Shown here: positions 1 through 10,098 of the stretch, piece by piece
How the letters are laid out: every line of letters starts with the position of its first letter
Position numbering within the stretch: position 1 is the first letter of the stretch
NCBI GenBank assembly: GCA_016776635.1
Contig: JADHSZ010000014.1
Location: 1-48,511, forward strand
Direction: 5' to 3'
DNA from: Alphaproteobacteria bacterium
GTDB taxonomy: Bacteria; Pseudomonadota; Alphaproteobacteria; UBA11136
DNA: 48,511 nt
Notes under the pieces: generated by a model
Databases searched by the model: none
The model's input: only the letters and a program-made list of their open reading frames with translations
What the model was told of the DNA's origin: nothing
Translations under genes and position numbers: made by a program

Positions 1-1358
1 CCTCGATCCGGGATTCCCTCGGCCTTTCCCCGCAAGAAGTGAAGACCCTGCTCATCCTCAACGTGGCGCTGGCGATCCCGGCGCGCATCGTCATCGGCAT
101 GCTGGTGGACAGGCTCGGGCCGCGGCTCACCTATTCGGCTCTGCTCGCCATTTCCGGTCTGCTCTGCTTTCCCTTTGCGTTGGCCGAGGATTTCCAGACC
201 CTGGCCCTGACCCGTTTCCTTCTCGGATTCGTGGGTGCGGGGTTCGTCATCGGCATCCGTATGGTGGGCGAATGGTTCCCGGCCAAACAGGTGGGCCTGG
301 CCGAAGGCATCTATGGCGGCTGGGGCAATTTCGGCGCCGCGGCCGCGGCCATGAGCCTGCCCACCATCGCCATTATGTTCGGCGGCGATGACGGCTGGCG
401 TTATGCCGTGGGGCTGACCGGCGTGATCGCCCTCGTTTATTCAGCGGTCTATTTCTTCACCGTCACCGACACGCCCAAGGGCTCCACCTATTTCAAGCCC
501 AACAAGGTGGGGGCCATGGAAGTCACCAGCCGTGGCGACGTGATTCTCTATATCATTATGAAGGCGCCGCTGCTCATGGCGCTGGCGGTGCTGACCTGGA
601 AGCTGGGTCCGGCCAATCTTGCTATGCTCTCCGCCGCGCTCACCACCGCCATCTATACGGCCCTGGCGGCGCTCTATGGCTGGCAGGTGTTCCATATCGT
701 GAAGATCAACCGCGCGGTTTTGTCGGGCGAGGAAAAGGTGCCGGAGATTCACAGATACGCCTTCAAACAGGTGGCGGTTCTGGATCTCGCCTATCTCGTC
801 ACCTTCGGCTCGGAACTGGCGGTGGTCTCCATGCTGCCCCTGTTCTTCCAGGACACCTTCGGTCTGGGCCTGGTCATGGCCGGCCTCGTGGCTTCCAGCT
901 ACGCCTTCATGAACCTGTTCGCGCGGCCCGGCGGCGGCCTCATGAGCGATAAATTCGGCCGCAAGAAGACCCTGCTGATTCTGCTGTCGGGGCTGGCGGC
1001 GGGTTATTTAGCCATGTCCCAGATCGGCCCCGGCTGGGCGCTGCCGCTGGCGGTGATGGTCTCCATGTGCTGTTCCTTTTTTGTTAATGCCGGATGCGGC
1101 GCGGTTTACGCCATGGTGCCGCTGATCAAGCGCCGCCAGACCGGCCAGATCGCCGGCATGGTGGGGGCCTATGGTAATATCGGCGCGGTGAGCTTTCTCA
1201 CCGTGCTGTCCTTCGTTTCGCCGCAGATTTTCTTCCTGGTGATCGCGGCCGCGGCGCTGGTTACCCTGGCGGCGGTGTATCTTATTCTCGACGAACCCAA
1301 GGGCCATATGGCCGAGGTTCTGCCCGACGGCAGCGTGGAGATGATCGAGGTGGGATAA
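1..1358 (+). CDS. narK: NarK-type nitrate/nitrite MFS transporter (5' partial)
   Basis: Major facilitator superfamily permease of the nitrate/nitrite porter group, moving nitrate in and/or nitrite out across the inner membrane. The reading frame is open from the first bases of the window ([17 protein letters not shown] before the GTG at 39), so the true start lies upstream and the N-terminus is missing. Visible signs are many hydrophobic helices, the MFS loop motif (DRLGPR, and later SDKFGRKK), and two glycine-rich nitrate signatures, [12 protein letters not shown] and [11 protein letters not shown]. The stretch [15 protein letters not shown] is typical of NarK1/NarK2 proteins. A larger central hydrophobic insertion lies around window positions 540-720. 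The stop overlaps the start of the phosphatase-kinase by one base (TAATG), so the two are translationally coupled. The family call is firm; transport direction cannot be read from sequence. Confidence 0.93.
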   Translation, partial: SIRDSLGLSPQEVKTLLILNVALAIPARIVIGMLVDRLGPRLTYSALLAISGLLCFPFALAEDFQTLALTRFLLGFVGAGFVIGIRMVGEWFPAKQVGLAEGIYGGWGNFGAAAAAMSLPTIAIMFGGDDGWRYAVGLTGVIALVYSAVYFFTVTDTPKGSTYFKPNKVGAMEVTSRGDVILYIIMKAPLLMALAVLTWKLGPANLAMLSAALTTAIYTALAALYGWQVFHIVKINRAVLSGEEKVPEIHRYAFKQVAVLDLAYLVTFGSELAVVSMLPLFFQDTFGLGLVMAGLVASSYAFMNLFARPGGGLMSDKFGRKKTLLILLSGLAAGYLAMSQIGPGWALPLAVMVSMCCSFFVNAGCGAVYAMVPLIKRRQTGQIAGMVGAYGNIGAVSFLTVLSFVSPQIFFLVIAAAALVTLAAVYLILDEPKGHMAEVLPDGSVEMIEVG

Positions 1359-3070
1359 TGGAAATGAAACCCGCGCTTACCATCGGCCAGTATTCCGATG
1401 CCGGGCGCAAGGACAGCAACGACGATTGTTTCGGCGTCATGATGCCGCAGCCGCCCTTGCTCGCCACCAAGGGCATGGCCATGGCCGTTGCCGACGGGGT
1501 CAGCGCCTGCGCGGCGGCCAAGGCGGCAAGCGAGAGCTGCGTCAAATCCTTCCTCGACGACTATTACAGCACGCCTGAATCCTGGACCGTCCGCACCTCG
1601 GTCAACCGCATCCTCTCTTCCCTCAACCGCTGGCTCTACGGTCAGGGACAGGCCCATTCCGGCCCCGCCTCGCGCGGCGGCATGATCAGCACCTTCAGCG
1701 GATTGATCCTCAAATCGGCCACCGCCCATATCTTTCACGTGGGCGATTCGCGCATCTATCATCTGCGCGGCGGCGTCCTCGAACAGCTCACCACCGACCA
1801 CCGCCTGCTCGCGGCCAGGGACAAGGACTACTTGAGCCGCGCCCTGGGCGCCGGGCTTCATGCGGAAATCGACTGCCGTTCGCTGGCGGTGGCGGCGGGC
1901 GACATCTTCCTCTTCACCACCGACGGTGTGCACGACTATCTGCGCGATGACCAGATGCTGGAACTTATCGCCGCCCATGGCGATGACCTCGACGACGCCG
2001 CCCGCGAGATCGCCAAGGCGGCCTTCGCCAATGACAGCCCCGACAACCTCACCTGCCAGATCGTGCGCGTGGACGAGCCCGGCCGCGAGGACGCCGAGTC
2101 CCATTACCGCAAGCTCCAGGAACTTCCCTTTCCCCCCGACATGGAGCCCGGCAATGTGATGGACGGCTATCGCATCCTGCGCGAGCTTCACGCCAGCAGC
2201 CGTTCCCAGCTTTACCTCGCCCTCGACGAAGAAAGCGGCGAACAGGTGGTGGTGAAGACACCCTCCATCAACTATGTGGATGATCCCGGATATCTCGAGG
2301 CCTTCGGGCGCGAGGAATGGGTCGGCCGCCGTCTAGACAGCCCCCATGTGCTCAAGCTGCGCGAGGCCACGCGGCGGCGGCGTTTCCTCTACTACGTCAC
2401 CGAATATGTGGAGGGCGTGACCCTGCGCCAATGGATGCACGACAATCCCCGCCCAACGCTTGCCGAGGTGCGGCCCCTCGCCGAACAGGTGGCGGCGGGG
2501 CTTCGCGTCTTTCACCGCAAGGAAATGATTCATCAGGACTTAAAGCCCGAGAACATCCTCATCGACCCCCACGGCACGGTGAAGATCATCGATTTCGGCT
2601 CCACCAAGATCGCCGGGCTGGAGGAAATCGCCTCGCCCTCGCGAGCCACCCATCCCCTGGGCACCGTGGGTTACAGCGCCCCGGAATATGTTCTGGAACA
2701 CCCCGTCAGCAACCGCTCCGACATCTTCTCCCTGGGCGTCATCGCCTACGAGATGCTCACCGGCAAGCTGCCCTATGGCGAAGGATTCGCCTCACGACGC
2801 GATGCCCACCGCCTCGCTTATATTCCCGCCACCCGCCATAACCAGGACATTCCACCCTGGGTGGACGCCGCCCTGGCCCGGGCCGTGCACCGTGATTCGG
2901 AAAAACGCTACCCGGCGCTGTCGGAATTTCTCGCCGACCTTTCCGCGCCCAATCCCGCCTTCGTGGTTGACCCGGGCGCGCCCCTGATCGAACGCGACCC
3001 CGCGGCCTTCTGGCGGGTGGCCGCGGCGCTGCTGCTGCTGGCCAATCTGATTTTACTGACGCAATTGTGA
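1358..3070 (+). CDS. Bifunctional PP2C-type phosphatase / Ser-Thr protein kinase, C-terminal membrane anchor
   Basis: A 570-residue fusion of two opposing signalling domains. Residues 1-240 form a PP2C phosphatase with metal-binding acidic residues in VADG (D46), GDSR (D130), TTDG (D189) and DSPDN (D229). Residues 270-530 form a Hanks-type kinase with lysine K300 (VVVK), catalytic loop HQDLKPEN (D394, so HQD instead of HRD), DFG at 412-414 and an SAPEY activation segment. The ATP-binding glycine loop is degenerate (ELHASSRSQLYLAL). A single hydrophobic segment at 551-568 probably anchors it with both domains in the cytoplasm. Translation is coupled to narK. Proteins of this architecture are known beside NarK and nitrate reductase genes in other Proteobacteria, so control of nitrate transport or respiration is inferred. 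The phosphorylated target is unknown. Confidence 0.9.
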   Translation: MEMKPALTIGQYSDAGRKDSNDDCFGVMMPQPPLLATKGMAMAVADGVSACAAAKAASESCVKSFLDDYYSTPESWTVRTSVNRILSSLNRWLYGQGQAHSGPASRGGMISTFSGLILKSATAHIFHVGDSRIYHLRGGVLEQLTTDHRLLAARDKDYLSRALGAGLHAEIDCRSLAVAAGDIFLFTTDGVHDYLRDDQMLELIAAHGDDLDDAAREIAKAAFANDSPDNLTCQIVRVDEPGREDAESHYRKLQELPFPPDMEPGNVMDGYRILRELHASSRSQLYLALDEESGEQVVVKTPSINYVDDPGYLEAFGREEWVGRRLDSPHVLKLREATRRRRFLYYVTEYVEGVTLRQWMHDNPRPTLAEVRPLAEQVAAGLRVFHRKEMIHQDLKPENILIDPHGTVKIIDFGSTKIAGLEEIASPSRATHPLGTVGYSAPEYVLEHPVSNRSDIFSLGVIAYEMLTGKLPYGEGFASRRDAHRLAYIPATRHNQDIPPWVDAALARAVHRDSEKRYPALSEFLADLSAPNPAFVVDPGAPLIERDPAAFWRVAAALLLLANLILLTQL

Positions 3071-3083
3071 GGGTGAGGGGGGC

Positions 3084-4316
3084 TTAACCGCCGCAGCCCT
3101 TGCTGAATCCCATCCAATAGAATCCCGTGACCACCTGTTTGACCTCCAGGACCGTAAATTCTTCGCCCGGTTTAATCGTCCCCACCCATTTCTGGTTGGT
3201 CCAGCCCTTCTTGGGGTCTTGCTCGATATAACCGGCCCGGATGCTCACGCTGCCGGTGGCTTTCACGCAATCCCCCGTTTCGGGTGGCAGCAGCTTTCTC
3301 CTGGCATTGGTATTGCTGAAATAGCGTTCCGACCACTCACCGTCATAGTAAATTCCATAGAAGGCGTATCCTTCGATCTTTTTCGGTGTTTCTTCTTTCG
3401 ACTCCTTCTTTGTCTCTTTGCCTTCAACAGTAACAGGAGCAGAAGTCTCGGACTCGTCCGGAACCGTTTTTTCAACAGTTACGGGAGGCGATGGTTCGGG
3501 AATATCGGGAAGGGCAGAAGTCGGCGTCCTATGGGAAGCGGTAACCCATGGTCCGGCGTCGGCAAATAGCGATTGGACGAGTTCGGGAATAGGTGACTCA
3601 TCGTAGAAGGAGATCAGGATTTCACCTTTTGACTTCAATTCTTCCCGGATAAATCCAAAGGCAAACACATTAATGACCAACAGTACAACGACGGCTCCTA
3701 GAACAATCTTATAGGGGTTCGTTTCCGTTACCTCCGGGAGGAAATCTTCCCGCTTGTTGGCCAGGTAAAAAAATACCCCGGCCGATACCATGCTCAAATT
3801 AAGCAGGTAACATTCCACTTGCTCGATAGCTTCTGGCTCTCCCGCATAGCCTGGGGCCAAATCATCCATGACCCAATAGAAACGGAAAATAACCGCGGGT
3901 GTCAGGATGTAGAAGAAGGCTTCGCTAAGCGCCCTGGCCGGTATGTTATCAAGCGTGAAAATTGCCGGAAGAACCATTACGTCTTCATGTGCCTTGATCC
4001 CCGTTTTGAAATATCCAACGAATAAATGCAGATATGCCGCCATGACCAAAAGTATGAGCGGAGCAATATAGAAAAAGGTGATGTATCTGATTTTGGCCTG
4101 GAGGATAGGGACGGTTATCTCTCCCGATTTTAGTATTTCCGGGGAAGGCTCAAAGCCCATCGCAGTAACGCAGAAGGCGGAATAGATCAGGATGGAATAC
4201 AGCGTTCCCCTGATGGTTTTGGCGGCTTCCCTGAGATTATCCGTGTCGGGCATTTGTCCACCCCCGCTACCGTCCGGATCACTCACATTGGCCGGTTTGT
4301 CTTTTTCTTTGTCCAC
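3084..4316 (-). CDS. Multi-pass membrane protein with C-terminal SH3-like domain, unknown function
   Basis: A 410-residue protein not assigned to a named family. It starts at GTG 4316, preceded by GGAGG nine bases upstream. Hydrophobic segments lie at about residues 38-54, 78-101, 130-150, 170-187 and 203-222. A Pro/Thr/Glu/Lys-rich linker covers 255-315, followed by a soluble domain at 316-410 whose end (SVSIRAGYIE...WVGTIKPGEEFTVLEV) looks like an SH3b-type beta fold. The region with PILQAKI, FFYIAPLILLVMAAYLHLF and VLPAIF resembles, from memory, an N-terminal membrane module found fused to pentapeptide repeats and other effector domains. Base composition is more A/T-rich than the neighbours. 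It converges on the phosphatase-kinase, with stops 13 bases apart. A sensor or envelope-associated role is possible but unproven. Confidence 0.75.
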   Translation of the reverse strand: MDKEKDKPANVSDPDGSGGGQMPDTDNLREAAKTIRGTLYSILIYSAFCVTAMGFEPSPEILKSGEITVPILQAKIRYITFFYIAPLILLVMAAYLHLFVGYFKTGIKAHEDVMVLPAIFTLDNIPARALSEAFFYILTPAVIFRFYWVMDDLAPGYAGEPEAIEQVECYLLNLSMVSAGVFFYLANKREDFLPEVTETNPYKIVLGAVVVLLVINVFAFGFIREELKSKGEILISFYDESPIPELVQSLFADAGPWVTASHRTPTSALPDIPEPSPPVTVEKTVPDESETSAPVTVEGKETKKESKEETPKKIEGYAFYGIYYDGEWSERYFSNTNARRKLLPPETGDCVKATGSVSIRAGYIEQDPKKGWTNQKWVGTIKPGEEFTVLEVKQVVTGFYWMGFSKGCGG

Positions 4317-4461
4317 CAGCCACCCCCTCCAGCTTCCTTGTCATGCCTGCCCGTAAGCACAACCTGAATAAACATAGGTATGTTTATTTTCCACTTCAAG
4401 TTATCCAAACTTCTACCCTGGATAGTCGCGGCGTTGTTGCTGCTGGCTTTTTTTGCCTCCC

Positions 4462-4605
4462 GACGTACCTGTCTCCCGAAGCCGCGAAGGGAGACTCTGG
4501 GCTTTTTATTTAGGCCCGACGTACCCTGGGCCTTGACCTCTTTTTTCAGCGCCGACGTAATTAAACGCACTCTGGCCCCTGATCCTTTTTCAGCGCCGAC
4601 GTACT
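4462..4605 (-). repeat. Degenerate direct-repeat array with TACGTCGG core
   Basis: On the minus strand four units share the core TACGTCGG followed by a short GC box and an A-rich stretch. The best pair is an exact 18-base match on the plus strand (TTTTTCAGCGCCGACGTA at 4542-4559 and 4586-4603), 44 bases apart. The other cores are at about 4515-4522 and 4467-4474. The units also share a CCCAGAGT/CCCAGGGT flank. This is not a CRISPR: the units are imperfect and the spacers are themselves similar. Confidence 0.6.
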
Positions 4606-4685
4606 CTGGGCCCTGGGCCTCTTGACTCCCGCCCCCCTCTCGTGCTAGGAATATTTTCTTAGCTCTTTGATGCTGTAAACAGATA

Positions 4686-4720
4686 TGAAAACACCGCCTC
4701 CGGATACCGGGGCGGTGCTG
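4686..4720 (-). terminator. Intrinsic terminator, probably for tRNA-Gln
   Basis: Read on the minus strand the sequence folds as CACCGCC / GGCGGTG with an inner CCGG-TAT-CCGG helix and is followed by TTTTCAT. It lies about 165 bases downstream of the minus-strand tRNA-Gln, which is the only gene upstream on that strand. Confidence 0.6.
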
Positions 4721-4735
4721 CGTTGCGGGATGGCA

Positions 4736-4765
4736 TGTTAACAAATGTCAACAAATGTTAACATT
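4736..4765. repeat. Three tandem decamers TGTTAACAAA / TGTCAACAAA / TGTTAACATT
   Basis: Three 10-base units follow each other without spacing, so the same helix face is presented three times. The outer units also form an inverted repeat (ATGTTAACA ... TGTTAACAT). This looks like a protein-binding site, but no known operator is recognised. Confidence 0.5.
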
Positions 4766-4880
4766 TTCAGACCAGCCTGGGCCTAAATCGTTTTAAATCA
4801 ATGGCTTAGATGTAAATGACCCGTCATCGGAGCGGGGAAAGGTAGGGAGGAATGGCTGATGAATGATTTGCCAACGAAGT

Positions 4881-4954
4881 TGGCTGGGGGACAGGGATTC
4901 GAACCCCGATAACCAGAGTCAGAGTCTGGCGTCTTACCGTTAGACGATCCCCCA
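4881..4954 (-). tRNA. tRNA-Gln (anticodon CTG)
   Basis: On the minus strand a complete cloverleaf is visible. The acceptor stem is TGGGGGA paired with TCCCCCA, the D-arm is GTCTAACGGTAAGAC, and the anticodon stem CCAGA/TCTGG encloses the loop CTCTGAC with anticodon CTG. The T-arm is CGGGG-TTCGAAT-CCCTG, followed by discriminator G and an encoded CCA. It reads CAG codons. Confidence 0.96.
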
Positions 4955-5026
4955 TCAAGGGCTTATTTCTTTAGATGGGAAGTCAGCTTCTAGCATAGCC
5001 GCGCCCGCTAATGAAAGACACAGTGT

Positions 5027-5083
5027 AAAGACAAAACTTGCCCCTTCGCGGGGCGGGGAAAGACAAAACACGCCCCTTCGCGG
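5027..5083 (-). repeat. Tandem duplicated hairpin/T-run unit
   Basis: A 25-base unit occurs twice at 5027-5051 and 5059-5083, 32 bases apart, with two mismatches. On the minus strand the proximal copy reads GCCCCGCGAAGGGGC followed by AAGTTTTGTCTTT, a terminator-like hairpin with loop. The distal copy keeps the T-rich tail but a weaker stem. No minus-strand gene lies just upstream, so its purpose is unclear. Confidence 0.5.
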
Positions 5084-5137
5084 CGCGCGCAATCTGGTCT
5101 AACATGGCCTGCGTTCGGAGCAGGAGGGGGCAGGGCG

Positions 5138-6307
5138 GTGACGGCACAATCGGGATCACGGCGCCCACGCACAGGCGCACGGGGACACATGTCGGTACGG
5201 CGTGGCGAGCCTGTCTTCGCGGCGCTCGATCTCGGCACCAATAACTGCCGCCTGCTGGTGGCTCAACAAGGCACCCAGTCAAACAACGAAGGCTGGCCGG
5301 GGCCGGACCCGGACTTCCGCATCATCGACTCCTTTTCCCGAATTGTGCGTCTCGGCGAAGGCGTGGAAACCAACGGCGCTCTCTCGGAAGCGGCTATGGC
5401 GCGCACCATCGACGCGCTCGGGGTCTGTGCCGGGAAGATACGTAACGCCAGCGTCAACGGTTCGCGCTGTGTGGCTACCCAGGCCTGCCGCCAGGCCGCC
5501 AATGGCGGAGACTTCGTGGAACGGGTGCGCGGGGAAACCGGCCTCGAGCTGGAGATCATCTCGCCCCAGGAGGAAGCGCGCCTGATCGTGGAGGGCTGTC
5601 TGCCGCTGTTTCACGAGGAAACATCCCATGCCCTGCTGTTCGATATCGGCGGCGGCAGCACCGAATTAATCTGGCTGACGCTGGATGGCGACGCCGCGCC
5701 GCGTGTGGAGGCGGTTTCCCTACCCTTCGGCGTGGTCAGTCTGAGCGAACGCTTTCCCCCCGAAAAAGCCAATAATGAAAACAACGGGGACGGCGCAGGG
5801 CATGATTTCGAGGGCCTCGTGGCCCACGCCACGGGGCTTCTCGCCCCCTTCGGGGAGGCTCAGGGAATCCGTGCGCTGGCCGCCGAGGGCAACGTACAGA
5901 TAGTGGGCACATCGGGAACCATGACCACCATTGCCGCCGTATGCCTGGACCTCCCGCGCTACGACCGCGCCCAGGTGGACGGCACCTATCTTTCCCTCGA
6001 GGAGGTGTCGGCGGTGAGCCGCCATCTGGTGGCCATGGACGATGCAGAGCGTGCCGCCCAGCCCTGTATCGGCGTCCTGCGGGCCGATCTCGTGGTTCAT
6101 GGTTGCGCCATATTAGAGGCCATCTGCCGCCTGTGGCCGGCGCAACGGCTGCGGGTGGCCGACCGTGGTCTACGCGAGGGTATCCTGCTCGGCCTCATGG
6201 GTGAGGGGGGTGGTCGGGGGGATGGGGCCGCCGCCGCCACGGATCAGGCCGCAGATCAGACAACCGATCAGGCTACGGGGAATCGGGCCACGGGACCGGA
6301 GGCGTGA
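5138..6307 (+). CDS. Ppx/GppA family exopolyphosphatase / guanosine pentaphosphatase
   Basis: An ASKHA-fold phosphatase that cleaves inorganic polyphosphate or pppGpp in the cytoplasm, linked to the stringent response. The phosphate-binding motif ALDLGTNNCRLLVA lies at about residues 28-41, and a second nucleotide/phosphate motif, DIGGGSTEL, is near 168. At 389 residues it has the catalytic module but no C-terminal HD-like domain, as in short GppA-type proteins. The last 30 residues are a low-complexity Ala/Thr/Gln/Asp tail with a repeated TDQA-like unit. GTG 5138 is chosen because AGGAGG lies ten bases upstream; ATG 5189 is the alternative. The stop overlaps the rlmE start (GTGA). Ppx versus GppA activity cannot be separated from sequence. 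Confidence 0.88.
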   Translation: MTAQSGSRRPRTGARGHMSVRRGEPVFAALDLGTNNCRLLVAQQGTQSNNEGWPGPDPDFRIIDSFSRIVRLGEGVETNGALSEAAMARTIDALGVCAGKIRNASVNGSRCVATQACRQAANGGDFVERVRGETGLELEIISPQEEARLIVEGCLPLFHEETSHALLFDIGGGSTELIWLTLDGDAAPRVEAVSLPFGVVSLSERFPPEKANNENNGDGAGHDFEGLVAHATGLLAPFGEAQGIRALAAEGNVQIVGTSGTMTTIAAVCLDLPRYDRAQVDGTYLSLEEVSAVSRHLVAMDDAERAAQPCIGVLRADLVVHGCAILEAICRLWPAQRLRVADRGLREGILLGLMGEGGGRGDGAAAATDQAADQTTDQATGNRATGPEA

Positions 6308-7074
6308 GCGCCAAGGACGGAAAATCGGGAATCCGGACGAATTCCGGCCCCAAGAAATCCGGCCCCAAGAAATCGGGAAAGCGCGGCTTGAAGGTGCGGG
6401 TCAAGACCGCGCGTGGCCGCAAGACCGCTTCCACCCGCTGGCTCCAGCGCCAGCTCAACGACCCTTACGTGGCGGCCGCCCAAGACGAGGGCTACCGCTC
6501 GCGGGCCGCCTTCAAGCTGGCCCAGATCGACGACAAGTTTCATATTCTCGAACCCGGTCTTCGGGTGCTGGACCTTGGCGCCGCGCCCGGCGGCTGGACC
6601 CAGGTGGCGGTGGAACGGGCGGGCGAGGGCCATGTTCTTGCCGTGGACTTACAGCCCATGACGTCGCTGGCCGGGGCGCGTATTTTGCAATGCGATCTGA
6701 ACGACGGAGACGCCGCCGCGCGTATCCGCGAGGCCGGCCAGGAATACGGCGGCTCGGTTGATGTGGTGCTCTCCGACATGTCGCCGGCGGTTACCGGCCA
6801 TGCCGCCACCGATCATTTGCGTATCGTCTCTCTGTGCGAGGTGGCGCTGGCGCTGGCCGAAGACCTGCTAGAGCCGGGCGGGGCGTTCGTGGCCAAGGTG
6901 TTTCAGGGCGGGGCCCAGGGCGGTCTTCTGGCCTCCCTCAAGCACGATTTTCGCAGCGTGAGGCATTTCAAGCCCCCCGCCAGCCGCAAGGAATCGGCCG
7001 AAACCTACGTGATAGCCATGGACTATCGAGGCGGTGGGGACGAAACGGAGGGAGAGAAAACACCTCCCCAGTGA
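6304..7074 (+). CDS. rlmE: 23S rRNA (uridine-2552 2'-O) methyltransferase RlmE (FtsJ/RrmJ)
   Basis: SAM-dependent enzyme that methylates the ribose of U2552 in the ribosomal A-loop, a late step in 50S assembly. The SAM motif VLDLGAAPGGWTQVA is near residues 84-98. The K-D-K-E catalytic set is visible: K in FKLAQ, D in LSDMSPAVTGH, K in FVAKVFQGG and E in SAETYVIA. The first 45 residues are a basic extension with a GPKKS repeat that may bind rRNA; E. coli RlmE is 209 residues against 256 here. GTG 6304 overlaps the phosphatase stop by four bases, so the pair is translationally coupled. Confidence 0.95.
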   Translation: MSAKDGKSGIRTNSGPKKSGPKKSGKRGLKVRVKTARGRKTASTRWLQRQLNDPYVAAAQDEGYRSRAAFKLAQIDDKFHILEPGLRVLDLGAAPGGWTQVAVERAGEGHVLAVDLQPMTSLAGARILQCDLNDGDAAARIREAGQEYGGSVDVVLSDMSPAVTGHAATDHLRIVSLCEVALALAEDLLEPGGAFVAKVFQGGAQGGLLASLKHDFRSVRHFKPPASRKESAETYVIAMDYRGGGDETEGEKTPPQ

Positions 7075-7116
7075 CTCAGCCAGTAAAACCAGACAGAGAA
7101 AAATAAGTGTCCGTAA

Positions 7117-8649
<1,533 letters not shown>

Positions 8650-8709
8650 TCCCGCCTCTTTATCCCGTCCGGGGTGGATCGGCTCCCGGACCAACCTTAT
8701 GAGTGAGTT

Positions 8710-10080
8710 ATGACCCCGGGCGCGCGTCTCCAGGCGGCGGTGGAGATTCTCGAATCCCTTGATGCGCCCCCCTCCTCAGGCGGAGTCCCAGCCGACAGGT
8801 TTCTCGCCGGGTATTTCCGTTCGCGGCGCTATATGGGATCCGGTGACCGCGGCGCGGTGCGCTCCCATGTCTATGGGGTGTTGCGCGGCCGCGCCGCTCT
8901 CGACTGGTGGCTGGCGCGCCATGACATGCCGGCCACATCCCGCAACCGCGTCATCGCTTCCCAGTTGCTGAAGGGCGAGACTCTTCCAGCCATGGACGCC
9001 GATGCTCTTGCCTCACTTTTTAACGGACAAGGCTATGGTCCCGCCCCGCTGGACGAGGTCGAACGGACGCTGGCCGAAGCACTGACCGGCAGCGCCCTGC
9101 ACCACGATGACCAGCCCCCCCTGGTGGCAGCCAATTGCCCGTCCTGGATGGAGCCCTTTCTCGTGCGGGCCTTCGGCGACGCTTTGGCCGACGAAATGGC
9201 GGCCCTCAACCAAACGGCGCCGCTGGACTTACGGATCAACCCAAAGCGTGTCAGCCGCGACCAGGCCCGTGACATTCTTGCCGGCCAGGGGGTTGTCTGC
9301 ACGGACACGCCCTATTCGCCCTGGGGGCTGCGCGCCGAGGATCATGTGACCCTGTCGGCGCTTCCAGCCTACGCCAAGGGCCTGGTGGAGGTTCAGGACG
9401 AGGGCTCACAGCTGGCCGCGCTTTTGACGGGGGCGGAGCCGGGTATGAAGGTGGCCGATTATTGTGCCGGGGCAGGGGGCAAGACGCTGGCGCTGACCGC
9501 GGCCATGAAAGGCCGGGGCATGCTGATGGCCTGCGATGTGGCGCGTAAACGCATGGCGGACCTTCCCCCGAGGTTGAAACGGGCCGGCATCGGCAATGTG
9601 ACGATTCATGTTTTAGACGAGGCCGAAGGTCCGCAACAACGCGGCGAAAACTGGGCCAAGCGCCACGAGGAAAGTTTTGACCGCGTGCTGGTGGATGCAC
9701 CCTGCAGCGGCAGCGGCGCCTGGCGGCGCAACCCTGATGCGCGCTGGCGTTTGAGCGCCGACTCTCTGTCACACCATGCCGACTGCCAGAAAGAGATTCT
9801 GGCCCGCGCCGCGCCGCTGGTGAAACCTGGGGGACGCCTCGTTTATGCCACCTGTTCCGTTCTCTGTGAGGAGAACGAGGACGTGGTGACAAACTTTCTG
9901 GAGACCCACGGAGAATTTGCCACCTTTCCTGTGGGCGACGTTTGGGCGGACACCATCGCCGCCATGGAAAGGGGCGTGGATTTCAGCAGTATAAGAGAAA
10001 AAGGAGAGTGGCTGCGCTTAAGCCCGGCCCGTCACGGTTGCGACGGGTTCTTCGTGGCGATTATGGAGCGACGGAAATGA
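8710..10080 (+). CDS. RsmB/NOP-family rRNA (cytosine-5) methyltransferase
   Basis: A 456-residue SAM-dependent RNA m5C methyltransferase. The N-terminal about 150 residues are helical and NusB-like. The catalytic domain shows the SAM-binding CAGAGGKTLAL, then DAPCSGSGAWRRNPD with the release cysteine, and YATCSVL with the nucleophilic cysteine, the two-cysteine signature of the RsmB/RsmF/NSUN family. The target is most likely 16S rRNA (C967 in the E. coli RsmB case), but RsmB and RsmF cannot be told apart with certainty. It begins 60 bases after guaB and may be co-transcribed with it. Confidence 0.9.
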   Translation: MTPGARLQAAVEILESLDAPPSSGGVPADRFLAGYFRSRRYMGSGDRGAVRSHVYGVLRGRAALDWWLARHDMPATSRNRVIASQLLKGETLPAMDADALASLFNGQGYGPAPLDEVERTLAEALTGSALHHDDQPPLVAANCPSWMEPFLVRAFGDALADEMAALNQTAPLDLRINPKRVSRDQARDILAGQGVVCTDTPYSPWGLRAEDHVTLSALPAYAKGLVEVQDEGSQLAALLTGAEPGMKVADYCAGAGGKTLALTAAMKGRGMLMACDVARKRMADLPPRLKRAGIGNVTIHVLDEAEGPQQRGENWAKRHEESFDRVLVDAPCSGSGAWRRNPDARWRLSADSLSHHADCQKEILARAAPLVKPGGRLVYATCSVLCEENEDVVTNFLETHGEFATFPVGDVWADTIAAMERGVDFSSIREKGEWLRLSPARHGCDGFFVAIMERRK

Positions 10081-10098
10081 ATGCCGGTGTAAAAGAGG

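Larger units (their letters stand above)
4317..4880. other. Gene-poor intergenic region with repeats and a terminator
   Basis: About 560 bases without a convincing gene. It contains a degenerate repeat array around 4462-4605, a strong hairpin with T-run at 4686-4720 reading leftwards, and three tandem decamers at 4736-4765. A minus-strand open frame covers part of it, but its translation is built from the repeats and shows no domain, so it is not called as a gene. Confidence 0.6.

Noticed and set aside
4462..4605. Repeat array considered as a CRISPR
   Set aside because: Units are imperfect, spacing varies from about 40 to 55 bases, spacers resemble each other, and no cas genes are present.
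4283..4744. Minus-strand open frame over the repeat array
   Set aside because: The product consists of translated repeat units, overlaps the start of the membrane-protein gene and lacks a clear ribosome-binding site.
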